A DNA stretch of 64,000 nt from Paraburkholderia susongensis (GTDB lineage: Bacteria; Pseudomonadota; Gammaproteobacteria; Burkholderiales; Burkholderiaceae). The notes beneath the pieces were generated by a model. The model was not told the DNA's origin, made no database searches, and worked only from the letters and a program-made list of their open reading frames with translations. Where the stretch lies: NCBI RefSeq assembly GCF_900177725.1, contig NZ_FXAT01000008.1:62001-126000 (forward strand), read 5' to 3'. The position numbers were made by a program, and so were the translations under genes. Positions 37,147 to 46,430 of the stretch are shown piece after piece (the first letter of the stretch is position 1; the number at the start of each line of letters is the position of its first letter).

Positions 37147-37595
37147 TGAAAGAGAAGCCCAGCCTGACGATCGTGCGGCGCCTGAAGGCGCCGCCGGCGA
37201 GGGTATACGCGGCATGGACGCGTCCCGACCTGATGGTGCGTTGGTGGGGGCCCGACGGCGGCCCGGTACTCAGCGCCGAGGCCGATCCGCGCGTGGGCGG
37301 GCGCTTTCGCGTGGTATTCCAGACGTTGAACGGCGAGACGCACGACTGCCGTGGCGAATATCAGGAGGTCGAACCCGATCGCAAGCTGGTGTTCACGTGG
37401 CAGTGGGTCACGATGCCCGAGAGGCGCTCGCTCGTCACGATCGTGCTGCGGGAGATCGAGGAGGGCACCGAGCTGAATTTCACTCACTCGCAGTTCTTCG
37501 ACGAAGCCGCACGCGACGGCCACCAGATCGGCTGGACCGGCTCGTTCGAGAAGCTCGAACGGCTGATGGACGAGCTGGCGAACGAGGTTCGCTGA
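37143..37595 (+). CDS. SRPBCC/AHSA1-domain protein
   Basis: 150 residues, START-like fold with a hydrophobic pocket. The pattern RRLKAPPARVYAAWTRPDLMVRWWGP and the C-terminal GWTGSFEKLERLMDEL is typical of the AHSA1 subgroup. These occur with ArsR partners; the ligand is unknown. It overlaps the ArsR gene by 4 bp (ATGATG start), so translation is coupled. Confidence 0.9.
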   Translation: MMKEKPSLTIVRRLKAPPARVYAAWTRPDLMVRWWGPDGGPVLSAEADPRVGGRFRVVFQTLNGETHDCRGEYQEVEPDRKLVFTWQWVTMPERRSLVTIVLREIEEGTELNFTHSQFFDEAARDGHQIGWTGSFEKLERLMDELANEVR

Positions 37596-37598
37596 AGC

Positions 37599-37702
37599 AG
37601 GTCATTGAGGTGGCTCACTGAAGTGGCCCACTGGAGTGGGCCACCGGAGTGACTCACTGAACCCGGCCACTGAAGCGGCGCACTGGAGCGGGTCATCGAA
37701 GC
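37599..37702 (+). repeat. 13-bp tandem repeat, eight imperfect copies
   Basis: Units start at 37599 and recur every 13 bp (for example GGCTCACTGAAGT, GGCCCACTGGAGT, GGCGCACTGGAGC). The core is CACTGRAG. They fill the gap between the SRPBCC stop and the GST gene. Because 13 is not a multiple of three, the array cannot code for a repeated peptide. Confidence 0.9.
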
Positions 37703-37761
37703 CGGAACGGAATCGCTGCTGCATTACTTCGGAATCCTATCAACTCACACCAAGGTCGAAC

Positions 37762-38400
37762 ATGAAGCTCTATTACGCTGAAACCCTCGCTCCCCGCAAA
37801 GCGTGCGCGGTGGCTGGCTACCTGGATTTGCCGATCGACTACGTGTTCGTCGATCTAAGTCAAGGCGAGCAGATGAAGCCCGACTATCTCGCGATCAATC
37901 CGAACGGCAAGGTGCCGAGCCTCGTCGACGGCGAGCGCAAGCTCTGGGAGGCCGACGCGATCGTCTGCCATCTCGCGCAGCGCGCGGAATCGGGGCTCTG
38001 GCCGCGCGATGCGCAGCGGCAGGTCGAGGTCGTGCGCTGGATGAGCTGGAATAGCCAGCATCTGTACCGGCACGCGGCCTCGCTTTACTTCGAACACCTG
38101 ATCAAGCCGTGGATCGGTCTCGGCGCTCCCGACCAAGCGAAGGTTGCCGAGGCCCAGGGGTTCTTCCGCAAGCATGCGGCCGTGCTCGATCAGCATCTGA
38201 AGGGGCGCAAATGGCTGCTCGGCAACGATCTGTCGGTTGCGGATTTCTCGGTCGGCGTCACGTTGCCGTACGCGCAAAGCTCGGCGATGCCGCTCGACGA
38301 ATTCCCGGAGGTACGGCGCTGGCACGATCAGTTGAACGCTTTCGAGGCGTGGCGCGAACCGTTTCCCGCGCGCCTGGAACCGGCCGCGGCGCACGCGTGA
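37762..38400 (+). CDS. Glutathione S-transferase family protein
   Basis: 212 residues from ATG 37762, preceded by AAGG; the in-frame upstream extension reads through the tandem repeat and is not real. The thioredoxin-like N-domain (MKLYYAETLAPRKACAVAGY, NGKVPSLVDG, WEADAIVCHL) and the helical C-domain (LSVADFSVGVTLPYA) are complete. It conjugates glutathione or acts in redox reactions in the cytoplasm. Its substrate is unknown. Confidence 0.92.
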   Translation: MKLYYAETLAPRKACAVAGYLDLPIDYVFVDLSQGEQMKPDYLAINPNGKVPSLVDGERKLWEADAIVCHLAQRAESGLWPRDAQRQVEVVRWMSWNSQHLYRHAASLYFEHLIKPWIGLGAPDQAKVAEAQGFFRKHAAVLDQHLKGRKWLLGNDLSVADFSVGVTLPYAQSSAMPLDEFPEVRRWHDQLNAFEAWREPFPARLEPAAAHA

Positions 38401-38410
38401 GGAGCGGATC

Positions 38411-38638
38411 ATGTGCTGCACCATCGTTGTGCTGACGATGACCCTGCTGGCCGCCTGGCGCGGCCTCTCGACGACGTTCGCGGGACGGCTGCGCCGCTTG
38501 GCGTTCGTGGCTGTCGCGATCGGCGCGGCCGGGGCGTCCGCGATGGCGGCCGACCAGTTCGCCGAGGCCAACGCCGGGTCCGCGTCGTGGGCCGCGCGCC
38601 TGAGCGGCGTGCCGATCTGCGCGCATCTGCTGCGGTAG
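38411..38638 (+). CDS. Small hydrophobic protein downstream of GST
   Basis: 75 residues. A GGAG ribosome site lies 7 nt before the ATG, only 10 bp after the GST stop, so it looks translated in one operon. The N-terminus (MCCTIVVLTMTLLAAW) and the middle (LAFVAVAIGAAGASAMAA) are hydrophobic and could each span a membrane. I do not recognise a family. It is short and could be spurious. Confidence 0.45.
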   Translation: MCCTIVVLTMTLLAAWRGLSTTFAGRLRRLAFVAVAIGAAGASAMAADQFAEANAGSASWAARLSGVPICAHLLR

Positions 38639-38949
38639 CGCGTGGTGTGTCGCGGGGATTATCGTATTCGCACTGCAGCATGGCACGAAGTCTCCGGGCT
38701 GCAGGTGAATCGCGTACGCGCGCGACGCCTCACGCCATGACACACGGGCCAATCACGCGCCTTTCGATTCGCATACACATTGCGCCCGGCGTCGCCATCC
38801 CCACGACGAGATATACCCGCCACGGCGACATACACGACCCAACGCGGGAATAAAACCCGCACAACGCCAGTCATGCCTCATGAACCGGGCCGCAAGAGCC
38901 GCGGGACGCTCCCGCGGCCGCTGCTGCGAGCCCTTATCGTGAGGTCATC
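38639..38949. other. Intergenic region with a strong hairpin before the phosphoesterase
   Basis: 311 bp without a supported gene. At 38898-38918 is a perfect 9-bp stem, GCCGCGGGA / TCCCGCGGC, with a 3-nt loop, 31 nt before the next ATG and without a T-run. It may be a terminator of rho-assisted type or a leader structure. Confidence 0.5.
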
Positions 38950-39894
38950 ATGTCGTCACATCCTTCATTCGATCCGGCGCGTCGCGGCGCGCTGAAGTGT
39001 CTTGCGTTCGGCGGACTCGGCACCGTTTTCATGCTGTCGGGCGGCGTGCTCACGCCGGTCGAACTCGCGCTTGCCGCGGGCACGAAAACCGCGTCATCCA
39101 CGGCCGGCGTGCCGCTGTTTCTGCAGATCAGCGACACGCATATCGGCTTCAACAAGGAGGCCAATCCCGATGTCGCGGGCACGCTGAAGCAGACGATCGA
39201 CTTCGTCAACGCGATGCCCGCGAAGCCCGCGCTCGCGATTCACACCGGCGACATCACCCATCTGTCCAAACCCGCGGAGTTCGATCTCGCGGCGCAACTG
39301 CTGTCGGGGCTCAGCATTACCGAGCTGCACACGGTGCCGGGCGAACACGACGTGACGGACGGCCCAGGCGCTGAATACTTCAACCGCTTCGGCAAGGCAT
39401 CGGACAACCGCGGCTATTACAGCTTCGATCATCAGGGCGTGCATTTCGTCGGCCTCGTCAACGTGATGCATTTCAAGCCGAACGGCCTCGGCGGTTTTGG
39501 CGACGAGCAGCTCGAGTGGCTCGAAAACGATCTCAAGGGACGCTCGTCGAGCACGCCGGTCGTCGTGTTCGCGCACATGCCGATGTGGACGATCTACGCG
39601 CCCTGGGGTTGGGGCACCGGGGATGCGGGGCAGGCCATGAGCTACCTGAAGCGCTTCGGCTCGGTGACGGTGCTCAACGGGCACATCCATCAGATCGTGT
39701 CGAAGGTCGAGGGCAATGTCACGTTCCACACCGCGCGCTCGACCGCGTATCCGCAGCCAAGCGCCGGCAACGGCGACGGCCCGGGGCCGCTGAAGGTCGC
39801 GAGCGACCAGTTGCCGAAGATGCTTGGCGTCACGAGCGTCAGCATCGCGCGCCATCCGCTCAAGGCGACGCTCGACGACGCGACGCTGGCGTGA
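38950..39894 (+). CDS. Tat-exported metallophosphoesterase
   Basis: 314 residues; GAGGTC precedes ATG 38950. A twin-arginine signal is seen (PARRGALKCLAFGG then hydrophobic GLGTVFMLSGG and an Ala-rich end near residue 43). The metal motifs are SDTHIGF, HTGDITH, PGEHD (Glu in place of the usual Asn), FAHMP and NGHIHQ. It should be a periplasmic phosphodiesterase or phosphatase with a two-metal centre. The next gene, a cupredoxin, begins 31 bp later; I recall this pair as recurrent in Burkholderia-type genomes. The joint role is not known. Confidence 0.9.
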   Translation: MSSHPSFDPARRGALKCLAFGGLGTVFMLSGGVLTPVELALAAGTKTASSTAGVPLFLQISDTHIGFNKEANPDVAGTLKQTIDFVNAMPAKPALAIHTGDITHLSKPAEFDLAAQLLSGLSITELHTVPGEHDVTDGPGAEYFNRFGKASDNRGYYSFDHQGVHFVGLVNVMHFKPNGLGGFGDEQLEWLENDLKGRSSSTPVVVFAHMPMWTIYAPWGWGTGDAGQAMSYLKRFGSVTVLNGHIHQIVSKVEGNVTFHTARSTAYPQPSAGNGDGPGPLKVASDQLPKMLGVTSVSIARHPLKATLDDATLA

Positions 39895-39925
39895 CGCCCG
39901 CCTTTTCACGCTCAGGAGATCAATC

Positions 39926-40336
39926 ATGCAAACGAATTCAGTGGTTCGTGCGCTTCTCACTCTGCCCGGCGGCCTCGTGATTTTCGCGGCAGCGGTGGGG
40001 CTGAGCGCGGCGCAAACGCCGGCGCGGGAGCAAGCTCAGGTTCAAGCTCAAATGCCGATGCACGCACCGGAGCACGCGCAATCGCAAGCCCCCAACGCCG
40101 TGGTCATCAAGAACTTCATGTTCACGCCGATGGCGCTGACCATCAAGGTCGGCTCGACGGTGACGTGGAAGAACCTCGACGGCGAGCCGCATACCGTCGT
40201 CAACGACGCCGGCATGTTCCGCTCCGCAGCGCTCGATCAGAACGATACGTATCAGTTCAAATTCGACAAACCGGGCGTGTACAAGGTGTTTTGCGGTATC
40301 CATCCGAATATGAGGGAGACGATCACCGTGCAATGA
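39926..40336 (+). CDS. Plastocyanin-like cupredoxin
   Basis: 136 residues. The signal peptide spans about residues 1-29 (MQTNSVVRALLTLPGG to SAAQ). A Gln/Ala/His-rich linker follows. The type 1 copper ligands are His in GEPHTVV, and Cys, His and Met in FCGIHPNM. It is a small periplasmic electron carrier or copper chaperone. The ribosome site CAGGAG lies 8 nt before the ATG. It likely works with the upstream phosphoesterase. Confidence 0.92.
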   Translation: MQTNSVVRALLTLPGGLVIFAAAVGLSAAQTPAREQAQVQAQMPMHAPEHAQSQAPNAVVIKNFMFTPMALTIKVGSTVTWKNLDGEPHTVVNDAGMFRSAALDQNDTYQFKFDKPGVYKVFCGIHPNMRETITVQ

Positions 40337-40353
40337 GCCGCTCAACGAGCGGC
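40337..40353. terminator. Hairpin between convergent genes
   Basis: A perfect 7-bp stem GCCGCTC-AAC-GAGCGGC directly at the cupredoxin stop, 8 bp from the end of the convergent FUSC gene. The T-run is weak (CTTT), so termination is probable but not certain. Confidence 0.5.
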
Positions 40354-40360
40354 GCTTTGC

Positions 40361-41428
40361 TCACGCGGTATGCAGTTCGCTCAGCCGGCACAGCAGAATG
40401 CCGTAGCCGGTCAGATGCCCGAGGTACACGCTCGTAAACACGCTGAACGCGGGCAGATCCTCGATCAACTGACGCAGATCTTCCATCTGCAGCGGCGGCG
40501 CGGCCAGTGGCGGACGTTCGACCCGCAGGTCCGCCGCTTCGGCCAGTTGCCGGTGCACGGCGGCGAGCTTGCCGAGCCGTGCGAGAAACGCCTCGCGCCA
40601 CGCGGCATCGAGTGCGGCGAACTGGTCATGGAACGTGTCCATGGTCTCCAGAAAATTGACGAGCGTATCGAAGGTCTCCTGATAGCACGCGAATACCGGC
40701 AGCCGCGCCTGGTTGCGCTTCAGATGAGGCGAGACCCATGCCTGCTCGAGGTCGACTTTCAGCAACTGGTGCGCCTGCTTGAGGTTCGTGCTCACCGTGC
40801 GCAACTGCGTAGTGGCAGGCTTGATCTGCGACTTTTCCAGCTTGCCCGCAGCCAGTTGCGCGACGATTCCGCTCGCCTGCTCGTTGCCGTCGTTGACGAG
40901 CGTGTTCGCCCAGTAGCCGTGATCGGGCGGAAAAGCGATCTGCTGGATCAGGAAGCCGAGGAGCATGCCGAGCACGACGCCGATCAGGCGTTGTTCGAGC
41001 AGCGGAATATGTTCGCCGGTATAGAGCACGAGCGTGATCGGCACGGTGATGCTCGTCATCTGGAACAGCGACGGCCGTAGCGCGACGATGCTGAAGATCA
41101 CGAGCGGCAGCAGCGCCGCGCCGAGCCACAGATGCGGCGCGGTGAGCCAGATCAGGAGCGTGCCGATCGGCATTGCCACCACGTTGGAGAGAACGCGCTT
41201 GTAGAAGTAGCTTCTGGCCGCTGAAATCGAGCTTCCAAGCGCCAGGGTCAGCATCGTCGACCCGGCGAGCGGCACGGCCGCGTCTGGATAACCGAGCAGA
41301 TAGGGGATGCCGAAACCGATCCACAGACCGAGCGTCAGCTTCGTGTACTTGGCGGTTTCAGAAAGAGAAAAACGCGCGAGCGCGCGGCGAAAAGGCGTGA
41401 GTGGTTTGTGCTGATACGCGTTGGACAT
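40361..41428 (-). CDS. FUSC-like inner membrane protein
   Basis: 355 residues from ATG 41428 (MSNAYQHKPLTPFRR), which follows a GGAAA site. Six hydrophobic segments lie in residues ~30-165 (LTLGLWIGFGIPYLLGY, LAGSTMLTLALGSSIS, ALLPLVIFSIVAL, IGVVLGMLLGFLIQQIAF). A long soluble helical domain follows. This is the layout of the FUSC/aromatic acid exporter (AaeB, YccS) family, but only one half of the usual duplicated structure is present. The transported compound is unknown. Confidence 0.78.
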   Translation of the reverse strand: MSNAYQHKPLTPFRRALARFSLSETAKYTKLTLGLWIGFGIPYLLGYPDAAVPLAGSTMLTLALGSSISAARSYFYKRVLSNVVAMPIGTLLIWLTAPHLWLGAALLPLVIFSIVALRPSLFQMTSITVPITLVLYTGEHIPLLEQRLIGVVLGMLLGFLIQQIAFPPDHGYWANTLVNDGNEQASGIVAQLAAGKLEKSQIKPATTQLRTVSTNLKQAHQLLKVDLEQAWVSPHLKRNQARLPVFACYQETFDTLVNFLETMDTFHDQFAALDAAWREAFLARLGKLAAVHRQLAEAADLRVERPPLAAPPLQMEDLRQLIEDLPAFSVFTSVYLGHLTGYGILLCRLSELHTA

Positions 41429-41689
41429 GATTTCCAGACTGACCGATGACGTTAAGCCAGGTGCGCCCCGCATCTCGCGAATGCGCGGACATGACCATAC
41501 CACTACGCGCGCACTGTTTCAGGAATCTGAATAGTAGCCGCTGGAGGGCATGTCAGTATGGGCAATTCCGGACCCACGACTGAAGGGCGGCCGTCATGAA
41601 CGTCGCGTTCTGGGCATTGATCGCGTGTGGCCCCGCCGTGCTGTGCGTCCGCGTTCCCGAGACGGTTTCCATCAAAGGCCGTGGCGGCG

Positions 41690-42250
41690 CTACGGCTTCA
41701 TTAGCACGGACGTCGCGGGAACGTTGGTTGCCCAGTTGCTCGGCAGAGGTGCGGCGAACAGATTTTCCGAACGGTATCGCGCTATCTTCCACACCTCGTC
41801 CACGCACCGGAACATGTTGTTGAGCCGGCTGGAGCGGAGCACCGACGAGCCATCGTCGAAAATCCACGGCTGGAAATGCACCCATTGCCCATCAGCGGTA
41901 TCGCCATGCACGTGAATCTGTTCACACGTCAGATAGTGGCAATTGAAGATCATGGCCGGATCTTTCGGCTGGAAGAAGCGCTCGAAATGACGGGCGATCT
42001 GCTCGTGCCCGAAACTTGCGCCGAATTGATTGTCGTAATACACACCCACGCCTTCCCAGCACGCATCCTTGCTGAACAGGCCGACGATCTCGCTAATCCG
42101 GCCGGCCATATCGAGTCCCTGTTCCGGCAACGGTATGTCGCAAAGCAACATGTAACGCGCCATGATGCGGCGGATATCCGCTTCGGCCCGCAACTCGCGC
42201 ACGGATTCCTTCAGTGCCTGCAGTTCCTTGAGCAACGATTCGTTTTCCAT
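41690..42250 (-). CDS. SnoaL-like (NTF2 fold) protein
   Basis: 186 residues from ATG 42250 (MENESLLKELQALKE), with GGGAG upstream. The N-terminal coiled coil leads into a SnoaL-like cone fold (RRIMARYMLLCD, GLFSKDACWEGVG, FNCHYLTCEQIHVHGDTADGQW). Such proteins are cyclases, dehydratases or ring-hydroxylation partners; several aromatic clusters contain one. It sits at one end of the presumed aromatic island. Its exact reaction is unknown. Confidence 0.8.
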   Translation of the reverse strand: MENESLLKELQALKESVRELRAEADIRRIMARYMLLCDIPLPEQGLDMAGRISEIVGLFSKDACWEGVGVYYDNQFGASFGHEQIARHFERFFQPKDPAMIFNCHYLTCEQIHVHGDTADGQWVHFQPWIFDDGSSVLRSSRLNNMFRCVDEVWKIARYRSENLFAAPLPSNWATNVPATSVLMKP

Positions 42251-42973
42251 TAAGTGGTAGCTCCCTATTGGGTCGAACCCGATTGAAAGGGTTGGCAACA
42301 TCGAGTTGGTGTACTGAACCGCGTGCGGAAATGCCTCATTAAAGTGAGCAGACCTTATTCGAACCCTGCACGCGCTGCATTTAAAATGGGTTCTAGTACT
42401 GCGAAGGCGTTGTTGTTCCGAAAGCGGAATGTTCGTACTCATTTTAAGACCGTCGTCAAAGCCGATCCAATTCATTTATGAAATGTGCCGTATTCGTCGC
42501 GCTTATGGTCGCGCGGCAATGGAGAAAGCGGGAGAACTCCAGCAGGCCGAATACGAAATCATTAGCGGGCACGCTCGCCGTCAGACCGACCCATGCTACA
42601 CTCGTAGCCAGAAGATCCATCAAATTTCCATAGAGGGTGGCGAGTGCAAAGGAGACCCAGGATGCACCGCTTTCGTCAGGTTCTGCTCCGAATACGTTAA
42701 GCGCTTCGCACGGATAAATGCGAAGAATGTCGATCAGAAAAAAAAGCTCGGCTCACTATAAATGGCACTAATAGGGAGAAGGAAACTTTTTCGATTGCAG
42801 CGCCGTGGTTATCGGTGTGAAACGGTTGAGTGTTCAATGACTAGCCTGGCGGCCGTCGCGAGCACGCTTGCGGTATTGAAGATCCATGCTGGCGCAATCG
42901 GTGGAGGCTTTCTCGACAAGCGGCAAAGGAACGACTCGATGAACCCCTTCGAGAACCTGAGGTATCGAGGCTC
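42251..42973. other. Gene-poor divergent region of the aromatic island
   Basis: 723 bp of clearly lower GC than the core genes. It separates the SnoaL-like gene from the divergent LysR gene. An inverted repeat TTCCG-AAAG-CGGAA lies at 42416-42429, a possible operator. One open frame of 110 codons (42429-42761) has no family resemblance and no clear ribosome site; I leave it uncalled. Confidence 0.4.
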
Positions 42974-43906
42974 ATGAAGCATGTCAACATGGCGAGCGTC
43001 GACCTCAATCTCCTCAAGACGTTTCTGGCGATCTGGGAGTTGCGCAGCCTGACCGCAGCGGCTGACCGGCTGCACCTGAGCCAACCCGCCGTCAGTCATG
43101 CGCTGCGACGCCTGCGCGAGATTTTCGACGACCCGCTGTTTGTGCGCACATCGATCGAAATGGTGCCGACGGAAGCGGCGGCGCGGCTTCACGGCCCGAT
43201 CGACCACGCACTCGGCGTGATTCACGATGCGTTGCAACAGCACTCCAATTTCGACCCTTCGGCCGCAACAAGGACGTTTTACCTCTCCATGTCGGACGTG
43301 GCTGAGCAGTATGTGCTGCCTGTCCTGATGGAGAAGCTCACGTGTCTCGCACCCCATGTGCGCATCGAAATCCGCCAGATGCCGATCGCCGATCTCGGTG
43401 CGGCGATGCGAGGCGGCGAAGTGGATATCGGGTTCGGTTATCTCCCGGGACTGAGCGACGAGTGCGTGAGCTCGATGCTCATGGAAGACGAGTTTGTCTG
43501 CATGCTCCGCGAGGAACATCCGTTCGGTGGGAACGAACTCACGGTGGCGGATCTGAACGCGCTTCAGTATATCTACGCGGAAACCGACGCGACCGGGCAC
43601 AATCTTGCCGAAGCGGCACTGCGCAGGGCCGGCGTGCGGCGCAACGTAACGCTCAAGCTGCCGCATTTCACCGCCGCTCCGCATGTCGTGTTGCGCACCG
43701 ATCTCGCGCTCATCATTCCGCGTACTGTCGCGCAGGCGATGAACCGGAACAGAACGTTCAAGCTGATGCCTCTGCCGATCGAGATGCCGTCGATCGATGT
43801 AGGCGTATATACCCATAAACGTTTCGCCTCTGATCCGGGCATTGCCTGGATATCGTCGTTGCTGTGCGGCCTCATCGAGCGCGATACGCAATTGAACCCG
43901 GGATAG
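42974..43906 (+). CDS. LysR-family regulator, NodD/NahR type (first of two)
   Basis: 310 residues. HTH: AAADRLHLSQPAVSHALRRLREIFDDPLF, of which the tail DDPLFVRT marks the NodD/NahR/LinR subgroup that responds to aromatic inducers. The effector domain (about 95-300) is complete. It is convergent with the transporter end of the dioxygenase operon. A second LysR gene follows 35 bp downstream. Confidence 0.92.
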   Translation: MKHVNMASVDLNLLKTFLAIWELRSLTAAADRLHLSQPAVSHALRRLREIFDDPLFVRTSIEMVPTEAAARLHGPIDHALGVIHDALQQHSNFDPSAATRTFYLSMSDVAEQYVLPVLMEKLTCLAPHVRIEIRQMPIADLGAAMRGGEVDIGFGYLPGLSDECVSSMLMEDEFVCMLREEHPFGGNELTVADLNALQYIYAETDATGHNLAEAALRRAGVRRNVTLKLPHFTAAPHVVLRTDLALIIPRTVAQAMNRNRTFKLMPLPIEMPSIDVGVYTHKRFASDPGIAWISSLLCGLIERDTQLNPG

Positions 43907-43941
43907 GCTTGTCAATCAGCATACAAGTTAGAGGTAAGAAA

Positions 43942-44856
43942 ATGGTTTCGCTCGATCATATCGATCTCAATCTTCTGAGAGTCTTTCATGCCATCGTCGA
44001 GGAGCGCAGCCTGACGCGAGCCAGCGAGCGTCTCGCGCTGTCGCAGCCTGCGGTGAGCTATTCGCTCAGCAGGTTGCGAACGCTGTTCGACGATCAACTG
44101 TTCATTCGCACACACGCCGGCATGCAACCGACACCGATCGCACTCGAACTCGCGGCGATCGTGGGCCGCGCGCTCGATACCATGCGCGAGGCGTTGCATT
44201 ATGCCGAATCATTCGATCCGCTGGTGAGTACACGTACATTCCGACTATCGTTGTCCGACGCGGGTGTGGTGGCGTTTCTGCCGGCTATTTGCAAGGCACT
44301 GAGCGAGCGGGCACCGCGCATCAAGTTGCGTGTGCAGCCGCTGCCGGTCAACGAAATTGCGGACGCGTTGCGCTCCAGCACGCTCGACTTCGCGATCGGC
44401 AATCTACCGGAGCTGATGTCACGCACGCGGCATCAGGTCTTGCTCGAGGAAGATTATGTCTGCATGACTCGTCGCCGGCCCGGGTTGCCCGCCGGCAGCA
44501 AGATAAGCCTGAAGCAGTTCGTCGAGGCATCGCACGTCAAGGTGCACTCGCTCGAACACAGCCATTACGCGCTGGATGACGCGCTACGTGTACACGGTGT
44601 GGGCCGCGATATCGCGCTTGAAGTGCCGTACTTCTTTGCGTTGCCCAACGTCCTGATGGTGACCGATCTATATGCGACTGTACCCAAGCGTCTTGCGTAC
44701 ATCCTGAACAAGGCCGACACATTCCAGATCTACGAGTTGCCGGTACAGTTGCCGTTGGCCTCGGTCGCCATACACTGGCACGAACACTTCGACGGTGAGG
44801 ACGGCATGGTGTGGATGCGAAATCTACTCGCTGAAACGGTGAATTCGTTCGGCTAG
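43942..44856 (+). CDS. LysR-family regulator, NodD/NahR type (second of two)
   Basis: 304 residues from ATG 43942, preceded by GAGGTAAG. HTH: ASERLALSQPAVSYSLSRLR, then DDQLFIRTHAGMQPT, again the NodD/NahR signature. It is only moderately similar to its neighbour, so it is not a recent duplicate. The tandem arrangement suggests one operon, with the two proteins answering different intermediates of one aromatic pathway or acting on different promoters. Confidence 0.92.
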   Translation: MVSLDHIDLNLLRVFHAIVEERSLTRASERLALSQPAVSYSLSRLRTLFDDQLFIRTHAGMQPTPIALELAAIVGRALDTMREALHYAESFDPLVSTRTFRLSLSDAGVVAFLPAICKALSERAPRIKLRVQPLPVNEIADALRSSTLDFAIGNLPELMSRTRHQVLLEEDYVCMTRRRPGLPAGSKISLKQFVEASHVKVHSLEHSHYALDDALRVHGVGRDIALEVPYFFALPNVLMVTDLYATVPKRLAYILNKADTFQIYELPVQLPLASVAIHWHEHFDGEDGMVWMRNLLAETVNSFG

Positions 44857-44971
44857 TCCGTTGTCGACTCAGCCGGTTCGGCAGAAAGCTCACGTGAGGC
44901 TCACGTGAACCGCAACAACGTGAGCCACCACAGGACCGGAACCCGGTTCAGCCGTTTCGGTCCACGGGTAT

Positions 44972-46282
44972 TCAGGTGCGCACGCGAGTCTCGCGTGTGA
45001 ACTGCAGCGTAATGAGGGTAATCAACGCCATCAGAATAAGAAATACGGACACCGGCCAATATGCACTGAAATGCATGAGCAGCGCAGTGGCGATCAACGG
45101 CGACATTCCGCCCGCGAATATCGACGAGATTTCGTGCCCGAGAGCTACGCCCGAATAACGCACTTCAGTACTGAACAACTCACTGACAAGAGCGGGCTGC
45201 GTTCCGATCATGGCGGCGTGGCTTATCGCAGTGCCAAACACCAGCGCGAGATAGATGAGCGGCGTCGACTGTGTGTTGATTGCCCAGAAGATCGGGAATG
45301 CCAGTAAAAGAAGAGAGGTCGCGCCGATCATATAAATCCGGCGGCGGCCGAAATGGTCCGAAAGACGGCCCCACATGAGCATTGCCGGCATTTCGACCAA
45401 CATGGCGATCGTGACGCCAAAGAGCATCGTCGAGGCGGGAATGCCGATGTGCTTGCCGTAGACGAGAGAAAACGCCAGGAAGATATAGGCTCCGCCGCTT
45501 TCGGCGATACGCAGGCCTATCGAAATCAGGATTTCTTTCGGATGCCGTTTGATCGCGTCCAGAACGGGCATATGCGACGTCTTGCCCTGTTGTTCCATGT
45601 GTTTGAACTCGCGGCTTTCCGGCAGATGAGTACGGATATAGACGCCCACTGCGAAGATGATCAGGCTCGCAAGGAAGGGCAGCCGCCAGCCCCAAGCGAG
45701 GAATTGTTCATGGGGGATCGTTTGCGCCGCGAGGAATGCGCCGGACGACAACACGAAGCCGCCGCCAACGCCCAATTGACTCCATGCCGCGTAGTAACCG
45801 CGTTTTTCCTCGGGAGCGTTTTCGCTGAGCATCAGTACGCCGCCGCCCCATTCGCCTCCCGACGCGATGCCTTGCAGCAACCGCAACGCGACGAGCAGAA
45901 CGGGTGACCATAGTCCCACTTGCGCGTAAGTCGGCAACAGGCCGATGGCGAATGTCGCCATGCCCATGATTAGGAGGGTCCAGACCAGCGACGTCTTGCG
46001 ACTGAAGCGGTCGCCAATGTGTCCGAATAGCGCGCCGCCAAGTGGTCTCGCGACGAAGCCTATTGCAAACGCTCCGAATGAACTGAGTGTTCCCACCAGG
46101 GGATCGGCATTAGGAGGAAAAAAGAGTTGACCAAAAACCAATGCGGCTGCCGTGCCGTAGACAAAAAAATCGTACCATTCCATTGCGTTGCCCACGACCG
46201 AGGCAACGACGATTCGGGTGAGTGTCTTGTCTTTGACCATGGACGGGGCGTTTTCTGCGGCCGAAGGTTGCACGGATGCCAT
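44972..46282 (-). CDS. MHS-family MFS transporter (aromatic acid/dicarboxylate type)
   Basis: 436 residues with 12 hydrophobic segments. NAMEWYDFFVYGTAAAL and PLGGALFGHIGDRFSRK are typical of the metabolite:H+ symporter group (ShiA, KgtP, ProP, PcaT). It should import an organic acid with protons. It is the last gene of the dioxygenase-beta-amidase series, 148 bp after the amidase, and probably imports the substrate of that pathway. Confidence 0.92.
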   Translation of the reverse strand: MASVQPSAAENAPSMVKDKTLTRIVVASVVGNAMEWYDFFVYGTAAALVFGQLFFPPNADPLVGTLSSFGAFAIGFVARPLGGALFGHIGDRFSRKTSLVWTLLIMGMATFAIGLLPTYAQVGLWSPVLLVALRLLQGIASGGEWGGGVLMLSENAPEEKRGYYAAWSQLGVGGGFVLSSGAFLAAQTIPHEQFLAWGWRLPFLASLIIFAVGVYIRTHLPESREFKHMEQQGKTSHMPVLDAIKRHPKEILISIGLRIAESGGAYIFLAFSLVYGKHIGIPASTMLFGVTIAMLVEMPAMLMWGRLSDHFGRRRIYMIGATSLLLLAFPIFWAINTQSTPLIYLALVFGTAISHAAMIGTQPALVSELFSTEVRYSGVALGHEISSIFAGGMSPLIATALLMHFSAYWPVSVFLILMALITLITLQFTRETRVRT

Positions 46283-46430
46283 ATGATTGATCGCAAAAGT
46301 GAGAAGTATTGTGACCTCGGGCTTGAGTCCGAGAGCCGCGCATGATACCGAGTGGCTATGTATCGTTCGAGTACGTCAAATCCGAAAAAATGGCTTTGAA
46401 TGATCGAGTTTTTCTGATTCAGGTGCTTCT

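Noticed and set aside
37599..37702. CRISPR array
   Set aside because: Units are 13 bp without spacers and no cas genes are present; it is a simple tandem repeat.
42429..42761. 110-codon open frame in the island spacer
   Set aside because: No family pattern and no ribosome site; mixed composition.
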